Shown: positions 1 through 8,904, numbered from the stretch's first letter. The stretch is DNA of 64,000 nucleotides from Winogradskya humida (GCF_016862215.1 NZ_BOMN01000054.1:1-64000); one strand, 5' to 3'. Numbers and translations are program-made. The notes: generated from the letters alone by a model not told the origin.

Positions 1-365
1 GCCCCGCTCAGGCGGTCTGAGCTGAAATCGCTCACGGGCTGTGCCGGCCGGCCCCGAGCGGGGTGATGCAAGTTGCATCGTGCGGGTTAATTTTTGGCGT
101 TGAGGGTGAGCTGGTGGGACCCGCCGGTGGGCGCGTGCGCTAAGCAGGTAAGCTGGTGGGGTTGCCACGGCGAGGGTGCCACGCGGTCTGCTGCAGGTTT
201 GCGGAGTTCGCTTGAGGCACCGTGATCGACGCGGTGCTCCGGGCTTGTGCCCGCGCGCCCCTAGCCGAGCAGATTGTGCACCACAGACCGCTCGGCTCCG
301 CCGATCGCACAGCTCGTAGCCCGCAGACTTAGACGCAGCCCGATCAGAGTTTCAGGAGTTTCCCC
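1..365. other. Intergenic leader upstream of rplY
   Basis: No coding region is convincing here. Positions 65-79 form a perfect odd palindrome (GATGCAA g TTGCATC), followed by an A/T-rich pocket near 87-97. Further down are two stem-loops: GCACCG 217-222 with CGGTGC 232-237, and AGCCGAGC 263-270 with GCTCGGCT 290-297 (19-base loop). The second could fold in the rplY transcript leader, but no known regulatory class was recognised. The preceding gene lies outside the window. Confidence 0.5.
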
Positions 366-989
366 GTGTCCGAGGTAAAGATCAGCGCCGAGCCCCGTAC
401 CGAGTTCGGCAAGGGTGGTGCCCGCCGCACGCGCCGGGCCGGCCTCGTGCCCGCCGTGCTTTACGGTCACGGCGAGGCCCCCGTCCACATCGCGCTGCCC
501 GCGCGTGAGTTCGCCGCCGCGATTCGTCATGGTGGGCTCAACCAGGTTTTCACGATCGACGTCGCCGGTGGCACCGGTGCGACGCTGGCGCTGCCGAAGG
601 CGATCCAGCGTGACCCGATCAAGGACACCTACGAGCACGTCGACCTGATCATCGTCAAGCGTGGCGAGAAGGTCCAGGTCGACGTTCCGATCAACCTGGT
701 CGGCGAGGCTGCCCGCAACACGCTGGTGCAGAACGACAGCACCACGCTGTCGATCACGGCCGAGGCGATGCACCTGCCGTCGAGCATCGACGTGTCGATC
801 GAGGGCCTCGAGGCCGGTTCGCAGATCACCGCCGGCGACGTGGTCCTGCCCGAGGGCAGCGAGCTCGCCGTCGACGCCGACTTCGTCATCGCGTTCATCA
901 CTCAGGCGCAGACCGCTGAGCAGATGGAGGGTGGCGAGGGCGACGCCGCCGAGGCCGAGGCCGAGCCGACTGAGGCCGCCGCCAGCTGA
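366..989 (+). CDS. rplY: 50S ribosomal protein bL25 (Ctc/TL5 type)
   Basis: Binds 5S rRNA in the central protuberance of the large ribosomal subunit. The 207-residue product is the long form: an N-terminal 5S-binding domain (about 1-95, beginning SEVKISAEPRTEFGKGGARR), a C-terminal TL5-type beta domain (about 97-185), and a disordered Ala/Glu-rich tail (from about 190). The GTG start is fixed by AGGAG at 354-358, seven bases upstream. It is followed by an intrinsic terminator and then pth, a common actinobacterial order. Confidence 0.96.
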   Translation: MSEVKISAEPRTEFGKGGARRTRRAGLVPAVLYGHGEAPVHIALPAREFAAAIRHGGLNQVFTIDVAGGTGATLALPKAIQRDPIKDTYEHVDLIIVKRGEKVQVDVPINLVGEAARNTLVQNDSTTLSITAEAMHLPSSIDVSIEGLEAGSQITAGDVVLPEGSELAVDADFVIAFITQAQTAEQMEGGEGDAAEAEAEPTEAAAS

Positions 990-1005
990 AGCTAGGAACC
1001 AACCG

Positions 1006-1042
1006 AAACAGGGAGAGCGCCGGTGGCGCTTTCCCTGTTTTT
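1006..1042 (+). terminator. Intrinsic terminator between rplY and pth
   Basis: A 16-bp stem (1006-1021 with 1025-1040, one G-U pair) with a three-base loop, running into a T tract at 1038-1042. It lies 17 bases after the rplY stop, so pth is probably transcribed partly from its own promoter or by readthrough. Confidence 0.85.
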
Positions 1043-1072
1043 CGTAGGGGACGAGTTTTTCGTAGGAGACGA
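1037..1072 (+). repeat. 18-bp tandem duplication covering the pth ribosome-binding site
   Basis: Two adjacent 18-base copies (1037-1054 and 1055-1072) differ at one base: the first carries TAGGGGACGA, the second TAGGAGACGA. The second supplies the Shine-Dalgarno sequence of pth; the first begins inside the terminator T tract. It looks like a recent duplication of the ribosome-binding region. Confidence 0.8.
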
Positions 1073-1078
1073 GTAGCG

Positions 1079-1666
1079 ATGACCGAGGACGCTCCCTGGC
1101 TCGTTGTCGGCCTGGGTAATCCGGGCCGGGAGCATGCGGCCAACCGGCACAATGTCGGGTTCATGGTGGCTGATCTGCTGGCGAAGCGGGTGGGTGGCAA
1201 GTTCGGGCGCCAGAAGCGCGCGGTGGCCGAGGTCGCCGAGGGGCGGATGGGCTTCGGCGGCCCGAAGCTGATCCTGGTGAAGCCGTTGACCTTCATGAAC
1301 CTGTCGGGGGCGCCCGTGGTGGCGCTCTGTCAGTTCTTCAAGGTGCCGGTGGAGCAGGTCATCGCCGTGCACGACGAGCTCGATGTGCCGTACGGCGAGG
1401 TGCGGGTGAAGCGCGGCGGTGGTGAGGGTGGCCACAATGGGCTGCGTTCGATGTCGAAGTCGCTGGCTTCGAAGGAGTACGCGCGGGTCCGGTTCGGGAT
1501 CGGGCGTCCGCCGGGGCGTCAGGATCCGGCCGATTTTGTGCTCGCTGATTTTTCCGGGGTGGAGCGCAAGGAGCTGGAGTTTCTTGTGGATCGGGCCGCG
1601 GATGTGGTCGAAGCTGTGGTCGGCGAGGGTGTCGAATGGGCCCAGAACAAATACCACGGTAGTTAA
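1079..1666 (+). CDS. pth: Peptidyl-tRNA hydrolase
   Basis: Cleaves the ester bond of peptidyl-tRNAs released from stalled ribosomes so that tRNA can be recycled; cytosolic and normally essential. The 195-residue product has the family length and its motifs: VGLGNPGREHAANRHNVGF at the N terminus with the catalytic His, FMNLSG, the HDELDVPYG segment with the catalytic Asp, and GGGEGGHNGLRS with the substrate-binding Asn. The start is supported by AGGAG at 1064-1068, ten bases upstream. Confidence 0.96.
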   Translation: MTEDAPWLVVGLGNPGREHAANRHNVGFMVADLLAKRVGGKFGRQKRAVAEVAEGRMGFGGPKLILVKPLTFMNLSGAPVVALCQFFKVPVEQVIAVHDELDVPYGEVRVKRGGGEGGHNGLRSMSKSLASKEYARVRFGIGRPPGRQDPADFVLADFSGVERKELEFLVDRAADVVEAVVGEGVEWAQNKYHGS

Positions 1667-1802
1667 TGTTTGGCAGGCAAATGGATGAATCTCTTATATC
1701 TCCTTTTGTCCGTCTATCGGTCCCGTGACGACCTCCCCCTTTAGTCCGTTGGTCACGTAGCGCGCCGAAATGGTGCGGTACTCAGCGGCGTGGGGAGGCC
1801 GG
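1667..1802 (+). promoter_or_regulatory. Candidate promoter region of the sugar transferase
   Basis: An A/T-richer pocket in a GC-rich window. TTGGCA (1670-1675) and TTATAT (1694-1699) are separated by 18 bases, resembling a sigma-70 type -35/-10 pair. The downstream start codon GTG 1803 is preceded by GGGGAGG (1792-1798). No terminator for pth was seen. Confidence 0.4.
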
Positions 1803-3470
1803 GTGACACAGGACCTGTCCAGGAGCCATCAGGCGAAGCTGGACGAGACGACGGTGATCCTGAGCATTCCCCGGCGCGCCGTCGAGGGGCCGGCGACGTA
1901 TCCGCCGACGAACCATGGTCCGCGGCCGACCCGGCCGGCACCTTTTCGCGAGCGGGCCCGCAACAACAAGATCCCGGCGCCGCCGCGGCCGCGCACGAAC
2001 GATCGCTACCGGTCACTGGAGCAGAAGCCCACCCCTTCAACCCGGCGGGTACGCGGTAAGCACGCCGCGATGTCCCGGCGTCAACGGTGGGAACGTCGTT
2101 ACGTACGCGCGCTGATCGGCAGTGATCTGCTGGCCGGTGCGGTCGCGGGCGGGGCCACGTTCGGCCTGCGGTTCGGCGACGAGGTGACGGCGTACAACCT
2201 CTGGTATCTGGTTCTGTCCGCCCTGCTGCCGGTGGCGGTGCTGGCGGTGCTGGTGGTGAGCCGCGCGTACGAGCGTCGTTTTCTGTTCGTCGGCACGGAC
2301 GAGTACCAGCGAGTGTTCCGAGCCGGGGTCGGGTTGATCGCGGGTGCGGCGCTGGTGTCGTACGCGCTGGATCTGGATCTGGCCCGCTCCTATGTCCTTG
2401 CGGCGTTGCCGACCGCTTTCGCCGTGGCGGTGGTCCTGCGGTTCGGGCTGCGCAAGCAGTTGCATCTGCGCCGGGCCCGCGGGGAGAGCCTGCGCCGGGT
2501 GCTGGTGGTCGGTCACGAGTTGTCGGTCATCGGGATCACCCGGCAGCTGCGCCGGGAGCGTTATCACGGCCTGGAGGTCGTCGGGGCGTGCCTGCCCGCT
2601 CAGCACGACGGCGCGGTGGACCTGCCGGTGTTCGGGACGTTCGACGACGTAGCCAACGCGGTGGACGCTGCTGACGCGGACACCGTGGTGGTGCTGGGCT
2701 GCCCGGAGCTGGACGGCGTGGCGCTGCGGCGGCTGGCGTGGCGGCTGGAGCGCGACGAGGTCGACCTGATCGTGGCCAGCGCGCTGATCGACGTCGCGGG
2801 GGCGCGGACCACGATCCGCCCGTTCGACGGTCTGCCGATGATGCAGGTCGAGCACCCCCGGCTGCACGGCGGTGCACGGTTCGTCAAGGATCTCTTCGAT
2901 CGGTGCGGCGCGCTGGCGTTGCTGGTTCTCTGCGGGCCGTTGCTGTTAGGCGTCGCACTCTCGGTCCGGGGCACCTCTGCCGGACCGGTACTCTTTCGTC
3001 AGGTTCGGGTAGGGCGGGATGGGTCCGAGTTCCGCATCTTCAAGTTCCGCAGCATGTTTGTCGATGCCGAGGCGCGGCTTGCCGAGCTCGGTCATCTCAA
3101 CGAGCACGACGGTGTGCTCTTCAAAATCCGCGACGACCCGCGAGTCACCCCGGTCGGACGGTGGCTGCGCAGGCTCTCGCTGGATGAGCTGCCCCAGCTG
3201 CTCAACGTCCTGCTGGGCCAGATGTCGCTGGTCGGGCCACGTCCGCCACTGCCGTCGGAGGTTGCCGTCTACGCCGATGACGTCCGCCGTCGGCTGGCCG
3301 TCAAACCCGGCATGACGGGCCTGTGGCAGGTTTCCGGACGTTCGGATCTCCCATGGGAGGAAGCGGTCCGGCTCGACCTTCGCTATGTGGAGAACTGGTC
3401 GCTGAGTTTGGACCTGGTGATCCTTTTGCGGACCATGACCGCGGTGGTCCGGTCGTCGGGGGCTTACTGA
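1803..3470 (+). CDS. Polyprenyl glycosylphosphotransferase (exopolysaccharide sugar transferase)
   Basis: Membrane enzyme of the WbaP/CpsE type that transfers a sugar-1-phosphate from a nucleotide sugar to undecaprenyl phosphate, starting a surface polysaccharide repeat unit. The 555-residue product has a cytosolic N terminus, four membrane segments (about 105-220), a Rossmann-like middle domain, another membrane segment and the C-terminal bacterial sugar transferase domain (FKFRSM, DPRVTPVGRWLRRLSLDELP, SLVGPRP, KPGMTGLWQVSGRS). GTG 1803 is chosen because GGGGAGG lies four bases before it; an ATG at 1770 has no such site. No other polysaccharide genes adjoin it, so the polymer is unknown. 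Confidence 0.9.
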   Translation: MTQDLSRSHQAKLDETTVILSIPRRAVEGPATYPPTNHGPRPTRPAPFRERARNNKIPAPPRPRTNDRYRSLEQKPTPSTRRVRGKHAAMSRRQRWERRYVRALIGSDLLAGAVAGGATFGLRFGDEVTAYNLWYLVLSALLPVAVLAVLVVSRAYERRFLFVGTDEYQRVFRAGVGLIAGAALVSYALDLDLARSYVLAALPTAFAVAVVLRFGLRKQLHLRRARGESLRRVLVVGHELSVIGITRQLRRERYHGLEVVGACLPAQHDGAVDLPVFGTFDDVANAVDAADADTVVVLGCPELDGVALRRLAWRLERDEVDLIVASALIDVAGARTTIRPFDGLPMMQVEHPRLHGGARFVKDLFDRCGALALLVLCGPLLLGVALSVRGTSAGPVLFRQVRVGRDGSEFRIFKFRSMFVDAEARLAELGHLNEHDGVLFKIRDDPRVTPVGRWLRRLSLDELPQLLNVLLGQMSLVGPRPPLPSEVAVYADDVRRRLAVKPGMTGLWQVSGRSDLPWEEAVRLDLRYVENWSLSLDLVILLRTMTAVVRSSGAY

Positions 3471-3488
3471 GTGAGGAGAGGCGAGGCG

Positions 3489-4373
3489 ATGAGCGAGCAG
3501 ACAGGGACGTCGGCGCGGGTTGCGGGTCAGCGGGAGCCGGAGGTCAGCGGCACTCCACCGGTGAACGACTCCGCGTTCGCCCGCTGGCTGGCCGACCGCG
3601 CCGGCCAGGTGCTGCTCCAGGTTCGCCAGGACGTGGGCTACTCCGACGGCAAGGCGCTCAAGGCCGCCGGAGACCAGGCCGCGCACGAGCTGCTGCGCTC
3701 CGAGCTGGCCCGCTGGCGCCCGGCTGACGCCGTGCTGTCGGAGGAGGACGACCATTCGCGGGTCGCGTGGCAGGACGGCGAGCGCGATACGTTGCGCCCC
3801 GACCGGCTCGACGCGTCCCGCGTGTGGATCATCGACCCGCTGGACGGCACCCGGGAGTTCTCCGAGGAGGGCCGCGCCGACTGGGCCGTGCATGTGGCGC
3901 TCTGGACCGCGGACTGCTCCAGCCCGAGCTGTCTCGCGGCCGGCGCGGTGGCGATGCCGGCTCAGCACCGGACGATGGCCACCGATCACGTCCCCGCGTA
4001 CCCTCCGCTGCCGCTTGCCGCCGCGACCGGCGGGCCGATCCGGATCGCGGCGAGCCGCACCCGCCCGCCCGCCTTTGTCACAGAATTGTCACAGGGCATC
4101 GGGGCAGAATTGGTTCCCATGGGATCCGCCGGAGTAAAGATCGCCTCGGTCATCAGCGGCGAGACCGACGCCTACATCCACGCCGGAGGGCAGTACGAAT
4201 GGGACAGCGCGGCGCCCGTGGCTGTGGCCCTGGCCACAGGTCTGCACGCTTCCCGCATCGACGGGAGTGAGTTGAAATACAACCAGGCGGACCCCAAGTT
4301 GCCTGACCTGGTGGTCTGTCGTAAGGATCTCGCACCTCGGTTGCTTGCAGCGTTGCAGCGTCACCTCCCCTAA
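3489..4373 (+). CDS. cysQ: 3'(2'),5'-bisphosphate nucleotidase, CysQ family
   Basis: Inositol-monophosphatase-fold enzyme that dephosphorylates PAP, and probably PAPS, preventing build-up of this by-product of sulfate assimilation. The metal-binding motifs are present: SEEDD (Glu-Glu), DPLDGTREF (Asp, Asp) and the C-terminal YEWDSAAPVA. The product is 294 residues with a variable N-terminal extension of about 25. ATG 3489 has AGGAG at 3474-3478; a GTG at 3471 overlapping it is less likely. It sits directly upstream of cysD-cysN, supporting the CysQ role over inositol phosphatase. Confidence 0.9.
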   Translation: MSEQTGTSARVAGQREPEVSGTPPVNDSAFARWLADRAGQVLLQVRQDVGYSDGKALKAAGDQAAHELLRSELARWRPADAVLSEEDDHSRVAWQDGERDTLRPDRLDASRVWIIDPLDGTREFSEEGRADWAVHVALWTADCSSPSCLAAGAVAMPAQHRTMATDHVPAYPPLPLAAATGGPIRIAASRTRPPAFVTELSQGIGAELVPMGSAGVKIASVISGETDAYIHAGGQYEWDSAAPVAVALATGLHASRIDGSELKYNQADPKLPDLVVCRKDLAPRLLAALQRHLP

Positions 4374-4415
4374 TCTGACCCCCTGCACCAGCGATACCGA
4401 AAGGTCTGGGATTCC

Positions 4416-5327
4416 GTGAGCCAGACGAAGCCCTACCGGGTCTCCCATCTCGATGCGCTCGAAGCCGAGAGCATCTTCGTCATGCGTGAGGTCATGGCCG
4501 AGTTCGAGCGCCCCGTGCTGCTCTTCTCCGGCGGCAAGGACTCGATCGTGATGCTGCGGCTGGCCGAGAAGGCGTTCGCCCCCGCGCGCGTGCCGTTCCC
4601 GGTCATGCATGTCGACACCGGTCACAACTTCCCCGAGGTCCTCGAATACCGCGACTCGCGGGTGGCCGAGCTCGGGCTCAACCTGGTGATCGCCAGCGTG
4701 CAGGAGGCGATCGACTCCGGGACGGTGCGCGAGCTGCCCGACGGCACCCGTAACCGGATCCAGACGCCGGTGCTGCTCGCCGCGGTCGAGAAGTACCGCT
4801 TCGACGCCCTCTTCGGCGGCGCCCGCCGCGACGAGGAGAAGGCCCGCGCCAAGGAGCGGATGTTCAGCTTCCGCGACGAGTTCGGCCAGTGGGACCCCAA
4901 GAACCAGCGGCCCGAGCTGTGGTCGCTCTACAACGGCCGGCACCACCCGGGCGAGTCGATCCGCGTGTTCCCGCTGTCCAACTGGACCGAGCTGGACGTG
5001 TGGCACTACATCGCCAAGGAGCAGATCCCGCTGCCGAGCATCTACTACGCGCACGAGCGCGAGGTCGTGGAGCGCGCCGGGATGTTCTACGCGGTGAACG
5101 AGTTCATCGTCCCGAAGGCCGGCGAGACCGTCGAGACCCGCATGGTGCGCTATCGCACGGTGGGTGACGCGTCGCAGACCGCCGCGGTGCTCTCCGAGGC
5201 GGACACCGTCGACAAGGTCATCGACGAGGTGGCCGCCACCCGGATCACCGAGCGTGGTGCGACCCGGGGCGACGACAAGGTCAGCGAGGCCGCGATGGAA
5301 GACCGCAAGCGGGAAGGTTACTTCTGA
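4416..5327 (+). CDS. cysD: Sulfate adenylyltransferase subunit 2
   Basis: Catalytic subunit of ATP sulfurylase, forming APS from sulfate and ATP, driven by GTP hydrolysis in CysN. The 303-residue product carries the PP-loop LLFSGGKDSIVML near residue 40, HVDTGHNFPE, and the FGGARRDEEKARAKER segment. It starts with GTG, and its TGA shares one base with the ATG of cysN, indicating translational coupling. Length and motifs are normal. Confidence 0.96.
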   Translation: MSQTKPYRVSHLDALEAESIFVMREVMAEFERPVLLFSGGKDSIVMLRLAEKAFAPARVPFPVMHVDTGHNFPEVLEYRDSRVAELGLNLVIASVQEAIDSGTVRELPDGTRNRIQTPVLLAAVEKYRFDALFGGARRDEEKARAKERMFSFRDEFGQWDPKNQRPELWSLYNGRHHPGESIRVFPLSNWTELDVWHYIAKEQIPLPSIYYAHEREVVERAGMFYAVNEFIVPKAGETVETRMVRYRTVGDASQTAAVLSEADTVDKVIDEVAATRITERGATRGDDKVSEAAMEDRKREGYF

Positions 5328-6625
5328 TGAGCCAGGCAGTTGTGGAGCCCGAGGCAGCGCCTGCCCGGCAGATGGACCTGCTCCGGTTCGCCACCGCGGG
5401 TAGCGTGGACGACGGCAAGTCGACCCTGATCGGGCGGCTGCTGTTCGACACCAAGTCACTCTTCTCCGACCAGCTCGAAGCGGTCGAGGCGGTCAGCGCC
5501 GCGCGGGGCGACGAATACACCAACCTCGCGCTGCTCACCGACGGCCTGCGGGCCGAGCGGGAGCAGGGCATCACCATCGACGTGGCGTACCGCTACTTCG
5601 CCACGCCGCGGCGCAAGTTCATCATCGCGGACACCCCGGGGCACATCCAGTACACCCGGAACATGGTCACCGGTGCCTCCACGGCCGACCTGGCGCTGAT
5701 CCTGGTCGACGCGCGCAAGGGCCTCGTCGAGCAGTCCCGGCGGCACGCGTTCCTGACGAGCCTGCTGCGGGTGCCGCACCTGGTGCTGTGCGTCAACAAG
5801 ATGGACCTCGTCGGCTGGGACAAGGCGGTCTACGACAAGATCGCCGACGAGTTCACGTCATTCGCCGCGAAACTCGACATCACCGACCTCACGATCATCC
5901 CGGTCTCGGCGCTGGAGGGCGACAACATCGCCACCCGCTCCGAGAAGTCCCCGTGGTACGAGGGCCCGTCGCTGCTGCACCACCTCGAGCACGTGCACAT
6001 CGCGTCGGACCGCAACCTGGTCGACGTACGGTTCCCGGTGCAGTATGTGATCCGTCCGCAGTCGACCACGGTGACCGACTATCGCGGCTACGCGGGCCAG
6101 GTCGCCTCAGGTGTGCTCAAACCCGGCGACGATGTGCTGGTGCTGCCCTCGGGCCTGACCAGCAAGATCGCGGCGATCGACACCGCGGACGGCCCGGTCG
6201 ACGAGGCGTTCCCGCCGATGTCGGTGACGGTCCGGCTGACCGACGAGATCGACATCTCGCGCGGTGACATGATCTGCCGCCCGCACAACGCGCCGGCGGT
6301 CGCCCAGGACGTCGAAGCGATGATCTGCTGGATGGACGAGACGGCCCCGCTGCGGGTCGGCACGAAATACACCATCAAGCACACCACGCGTACGGCCCGG
6401 GCGGTTGTCCGCGGCCTGCAGTACCGCCTCGACGTGAACACGCTGCACCGCGACGAGGGCGCCCCGGAGCTGGGCCTCAACGAGATCGGCCGGGTCCGGC
6501 TGCGCACCACGATCCCGCTGCTGGCCGACGAGTACCGCCGCAACCGCACCACCGGCGGCTTCATCCTGATCGACGAGTCGACCAACCGCACGGTTGGCGC
6601 CGGCATGATCATCGAAGCGTCGTAG
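5327..6625 (+). CDS. cysN: Sulfate adenylyltransferase subunit 1 (GTPase)
   Basis: Elongation-factor-like GTPase that couples GTP hydrolysis to APS formation by CysD. G1 is GSVDDGKST, the switch I region contains REQGITIDVAYRYF, G3 is DTPGHIQYTRNM and G4 is NKMDLV; domains II and III follow to residue 432. There is no C-terminal CysC domain, so APS kinase is not fused here and no separate cysC is seen in the window. Last gene of the cysQDN run, followed at once by a strong terminator. Confidence 0.96.
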   Translation: MSQAVVEPEAAPARQMDLLRFATAGSVDDGKSTLIGRLLFDTKSLFSDQLEAVEAVSAARGDEYTNLALLTDGLRAEREQGITIDVAYRYFATPRRKFIIADTPGHIQYTRNMVTGASTADLALILVDARKGLVEQSRRHAFLTSLLRVPHLVLCVNKMDLVGWDKAVYDKIADEFTSFAAKLDITDLTIIPVSALEGDNIATRSEKSPWYEGPSLLHHLEHVHIASDRNLVDVRFPVQYVIRPQSTTVTDYRGYAGQVASGVLKPGDDVLVLPSGLTSKIAAIDTADGPVDEAFPPMSVTVRLTDEIDISRGDMICRPHNAPAVAQDVEAMICWMDETAPLRVGTKYTIKHTTRTARAVVRGLQYRLDVNTLHRDEGAPELGLNEIGRVRLRTTIPLLADEYRRNRTTGGFILIDESTNRTVGAGMIIEAS

Positions 6626-6635
6626 GACCACAGAG

Positions 6636-6669
6636 AACGGCCCGCCCAGCGCAAGCTGGGCGGGCCGTT
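6636..6669. terminator. Bidirectional terminator between cysN and galK
   Basis: A perfect 15-bp GC-rich stem (6636-6650 with 6655-6669) closed by a GCAA tetraloop, with AA on the left arm and TTTT on the right. It can stop transcription from cysN (plus) and galK (minus). Confidence 0.93.
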
Positions 6670-6678
6670 TTCGGTAGG

Positions 6679-7821
6679 TCAGATCTTCTGGGCACCCTGA
6701 GCGGCCGTCGCCGGCCAGATCGTGGGAGCGGTGAAACCCTTCTCCTCGTACGCCCGGAGCACAGCAGCCGTGGTCTCGTCGGCCCTGGCAGCGTCGACGA
6801 GCGCCAGCACGCAGCCCCCGAAACCGCCACCGGTCATCCGGGCGCCATAAGCCCCGGCCGCCAGCGCCGCCTCGACGGCGACGTCGACCTGCGCGACGGT
6901 GATCTCGAAGTCGTCGCGCATCGAGACGTGCGACGCGGTGAGCAGCGGGCCGATCTCGCGGACCTGCCCGGCGCGCAGCAGCGCCACCGTGTCGAGCACC
7001 CGCTGGTCCTCGGTGACGATGTGGCGCACCCGGCGGCGGGTCACCTCGTCGTCGATCCTGGCCAGCGCCGCGTCGAGCTCGTCGACCGCCACGTCACGCA
7101 GGGCCGGCACACCCAGGATCCGGGCGGCCTCCTCGCAGGACTTGCGCCGGGCGCCGTACTCGCCGTCGACGTGCTGGTGCGGGGCGTTGCTGTTGATGAT
7201 CAGGATGGCCAGGCCCTCGGCGGCCAGGTCGAACGGGATCTGCTCGACCTCCAGGGACCGGCAGTCGAGGAACAGCGCCCGGCCCTGCTCGCACCGGATC
7301 GACGCCGACTGGTCCATGATCCCGGTGGGCGCGCCCACGTAGACGTTCTCGGCGCGCTGGGCCAGCCCGGGACGCTTCTCGACGGGCAGGTCGATGCCGC
7401 CGAGCTCGACGAGGGCGGTCAGCACGGCCGATTCCAGGGCGGCCGAGGACGACAGCCCCGAGCCGAGCGGGACGTCCGAGGACAGCGCGATCCGGGCGGG
7501 CGGCACGTCGAAGCCCGCGTCCTGCAGCGCCCAGACGATGCCGGCGACGTATCCGGCCCAGCCCTCGACCTCGCCGGGGCCGGTGGTGCCGAAGCTCACC
7601 GACTCGTTGACGAGGTCCGAGCAGACCGTCCAGCCCGGCTCGGTGGACGGCGCCACGGCCGCCACGGTGTGCTGGGGGATCGCGAACGGCAGCACGAAGC
7701 CGTCGTTGTAGTCGGTGTGCTCACCGATCAGGTTGACCCGCCCGGGTGCCGCCCAGAGGCCGGCGGGGTCGGAGCCGTAATTGCTTTGGAAGGCCGCAGC
7801 GGCCGAGGTGGCGACACTCAT
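6679..7821 (-). CDS. galK: Galactokinase
   Basis: Phosphorylates alpha-D-galactose to galactose-1-phosphate, first committed step of the Leloir pathway; GHMP kinase fold. The 380-residue product contains PGRVNLIGEHTDYNDGFVLP near residue 27, the ATP-binding PLGSGLSSSAALE near 115, and GARMTGGGFGGCVLAL near the C terminus. It follows galE after 13 bases, so the two are probably co-transcribed. galT was not found in the window. Confidence 0.96.
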   Translation of the reverse strand: MSVATSAAAAFQSNYGSDPAGLWAAPGRVNLIGEHTDYNDGFVLPFAIPQHTVAAVAPSTEPGWTVCSDLVNESVSFGTTGPGEVEGWAGYVAGIVWALQDAGFDVPPARIALSSDVPLGSGLSSSAALESAVLTALVELGGIDLPVEKRPGLAQRAENVYVGAPTGIMDQSASIRCEQGRALFLDCRSLEVEQIPFDLAAEGLAILIINSNAPHQHVDGEYGARRKSCEEAARILGVPALRDVAVDELDAALARIDDEVTRRRVRHIVTEDQRVLDTVALLRAGQVREIGPLLTASHVSMRDDFEITVAQVDVAVEAALAAGAYGARMTGGGFGGCVLALVDAARADETTAAVLRAYEEKGFTAPTIWPATAAQGAQKI

Positions 7822-7834
7822 GACGATGATCAGA

Positions 7835-8812
7835 TCACGCCACGTGCGACCGGTAGAACGCCCAGGCGTCCCCGATCATGTCGGTCAGGGTGTTCTTCTG
7901 CGGGATCCAGCCCAGCTCGTCACGGGCCTTCTGCGAACCGGCGACCAGCGTGGCCGGGTCACCCTGGCGCTGCGGGGCGATCTCGACGGGCAGCTCGGCG
8001 CCGGTGACCTGACGGGCCGCCTCGACGACCTCGAGGTTGGAGAAGCCGTTGCCGTTGCCCAGGTTGAAAATCTTGTGCTCGCCGGGGGCCGCCACGTCCA
8101 GCGCCAGCAGGTGGGCGCGGGCCAGGTCCTGCACGTGGATGTAGTCACGCACGCAGGTGCCGTCGGCGGTCGGGTAGTCGTCGCCGAAGATCTGCAGCTT
8201 CTCGCGCTTGCCCGCGGCGACCTGCAACGTGATCGGGATGAGGTGGGTCTCCGGGTCGTGCCGCTCCCCGATGGCGGTGCCGTCCTCACGGATCAGCGCG
8301 CCGGCCACGTTGAAGTAGCGCAGGGAGACGGCGGCCAGCCCGTGCGCGAACGCCTCGGAGGTCAGGGCGAAGTCGAAGGTGAGCTTCGTCGCACCGTACG
8401 TATTGGTCGGGGCCTTCGTCGCCGTCTCGGTGATCGGCAGCTCGGTGGGGTTGCCGTAGACCGCCGCGGTGGAGGAGAACACCATGCGCGGAACCCCGGC
8501 GGCCCTTACGGCGTTGAGCAGCGCGAGCGAGCGCTGCACGTTGTGGTCCCAGTAGAGCTCCGGCTTGTGCATCGACTCGCCCGCGGCGATCAGACCGGCG
8601 AAGTGCAGCACCGCGTCGAACCCGGCCTCCGGGGTCAGCACGGTCCCGGCGTCGGCGATGTCGGCCTGCACGAAGGTCGCGTCGGGGGCGATCGCTTCCC
8701 GGAAGCCGGTGCTGAGGTTGTCGAGCACGACGACCTCGTGCCCGGCGTCGAGCAACAGCCTGCTGGTGACGCTGCCGACGTAGCCGGCACCTCCGGTGAC
8801 GAGCAGTTTCAC
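7835..8812 (-). CDS. galE: UDP-glucose 4-epimerase
   Basis: Interconverts UDP-galactose and UDP-glucose with bound NAD; extended short-chain dehydrogenase fold. The 325-residue product starts KLLVTGGAGYVGSVTSRLL (Rossmann motif), has FSSTAAVYG with the catalytic Ser/Thr, YGATK (Tyr-x-x-x-Lys) and the NLGNGNG region. A longer reading frame extends upstream, but the GTG at 8812 matches the family start and has GGAGGT (8820-8825, minus) seven bases before it. First gene of a galE-galK operon. Confidence 0.95.
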   Translation of the reverse strand: MKLLVTGGAGYVGSVTSRLLLDAGHEVVVLDNLSTGFREAIAPDATFVQADIADAGTVLTPEAGFDAVLHFAGLIAAGESMHKPELYWDHNVQRSLALLNAVRAAGVPRMVFSSTAAVYGNPTELPITETATKAPTNTYGATKLTFDFALTSEAFAHGLAAVSLRYFNVAGALIREDGTAIGERHDPETHLIPITLQVAAGKREKLQIFGDDYPTADGTCVRDYIHVQDLARAHLLALDVAAPGEHKIFNLGNGNGFSNLEVVEAARQVTGAELPVEIAPQRQGDPATLVAGSQKARDELGWIPQKNTLTDMIGDAWAFYRSHVA

Positions 8813-8875
8813 GGTGAAGACCTCCGTTGCGCGGGCACCTACCACCGCCAGCCTAGGCGGCCTGCCTGTGCCAGT

Positions 8876-8904
8876 AGATTCCATCACAATCGCGCAAAAG
8901 TCAA
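8876..8904 (-). promoter_or_regulatory. galE promoter
   Basis: On the minus strand, TTGACT (8904-8899) is followed after 17 bases by GAATCT (8881-8876), a good match to a housekeeping actinobacterial promoter. Transcription would start near 8869, giving a leader of roughly 55 bases before GTG 8812. Confidence 0.65.

Noticed and set aside
181..340. Possible tRNA in the rplY leader
   Set aside because: Two stem-loops exist, but there is no cloverleaf, T-loop GTTCRANNC or acceptor stem.
261..773. Minus-strand open frame of 170 codons opposite rplY
   Set aside because: It is the antisense shadow of rplY, rich in Arg, Gly and Asp-Val repeats, with no family motif or ribosome-binding site.
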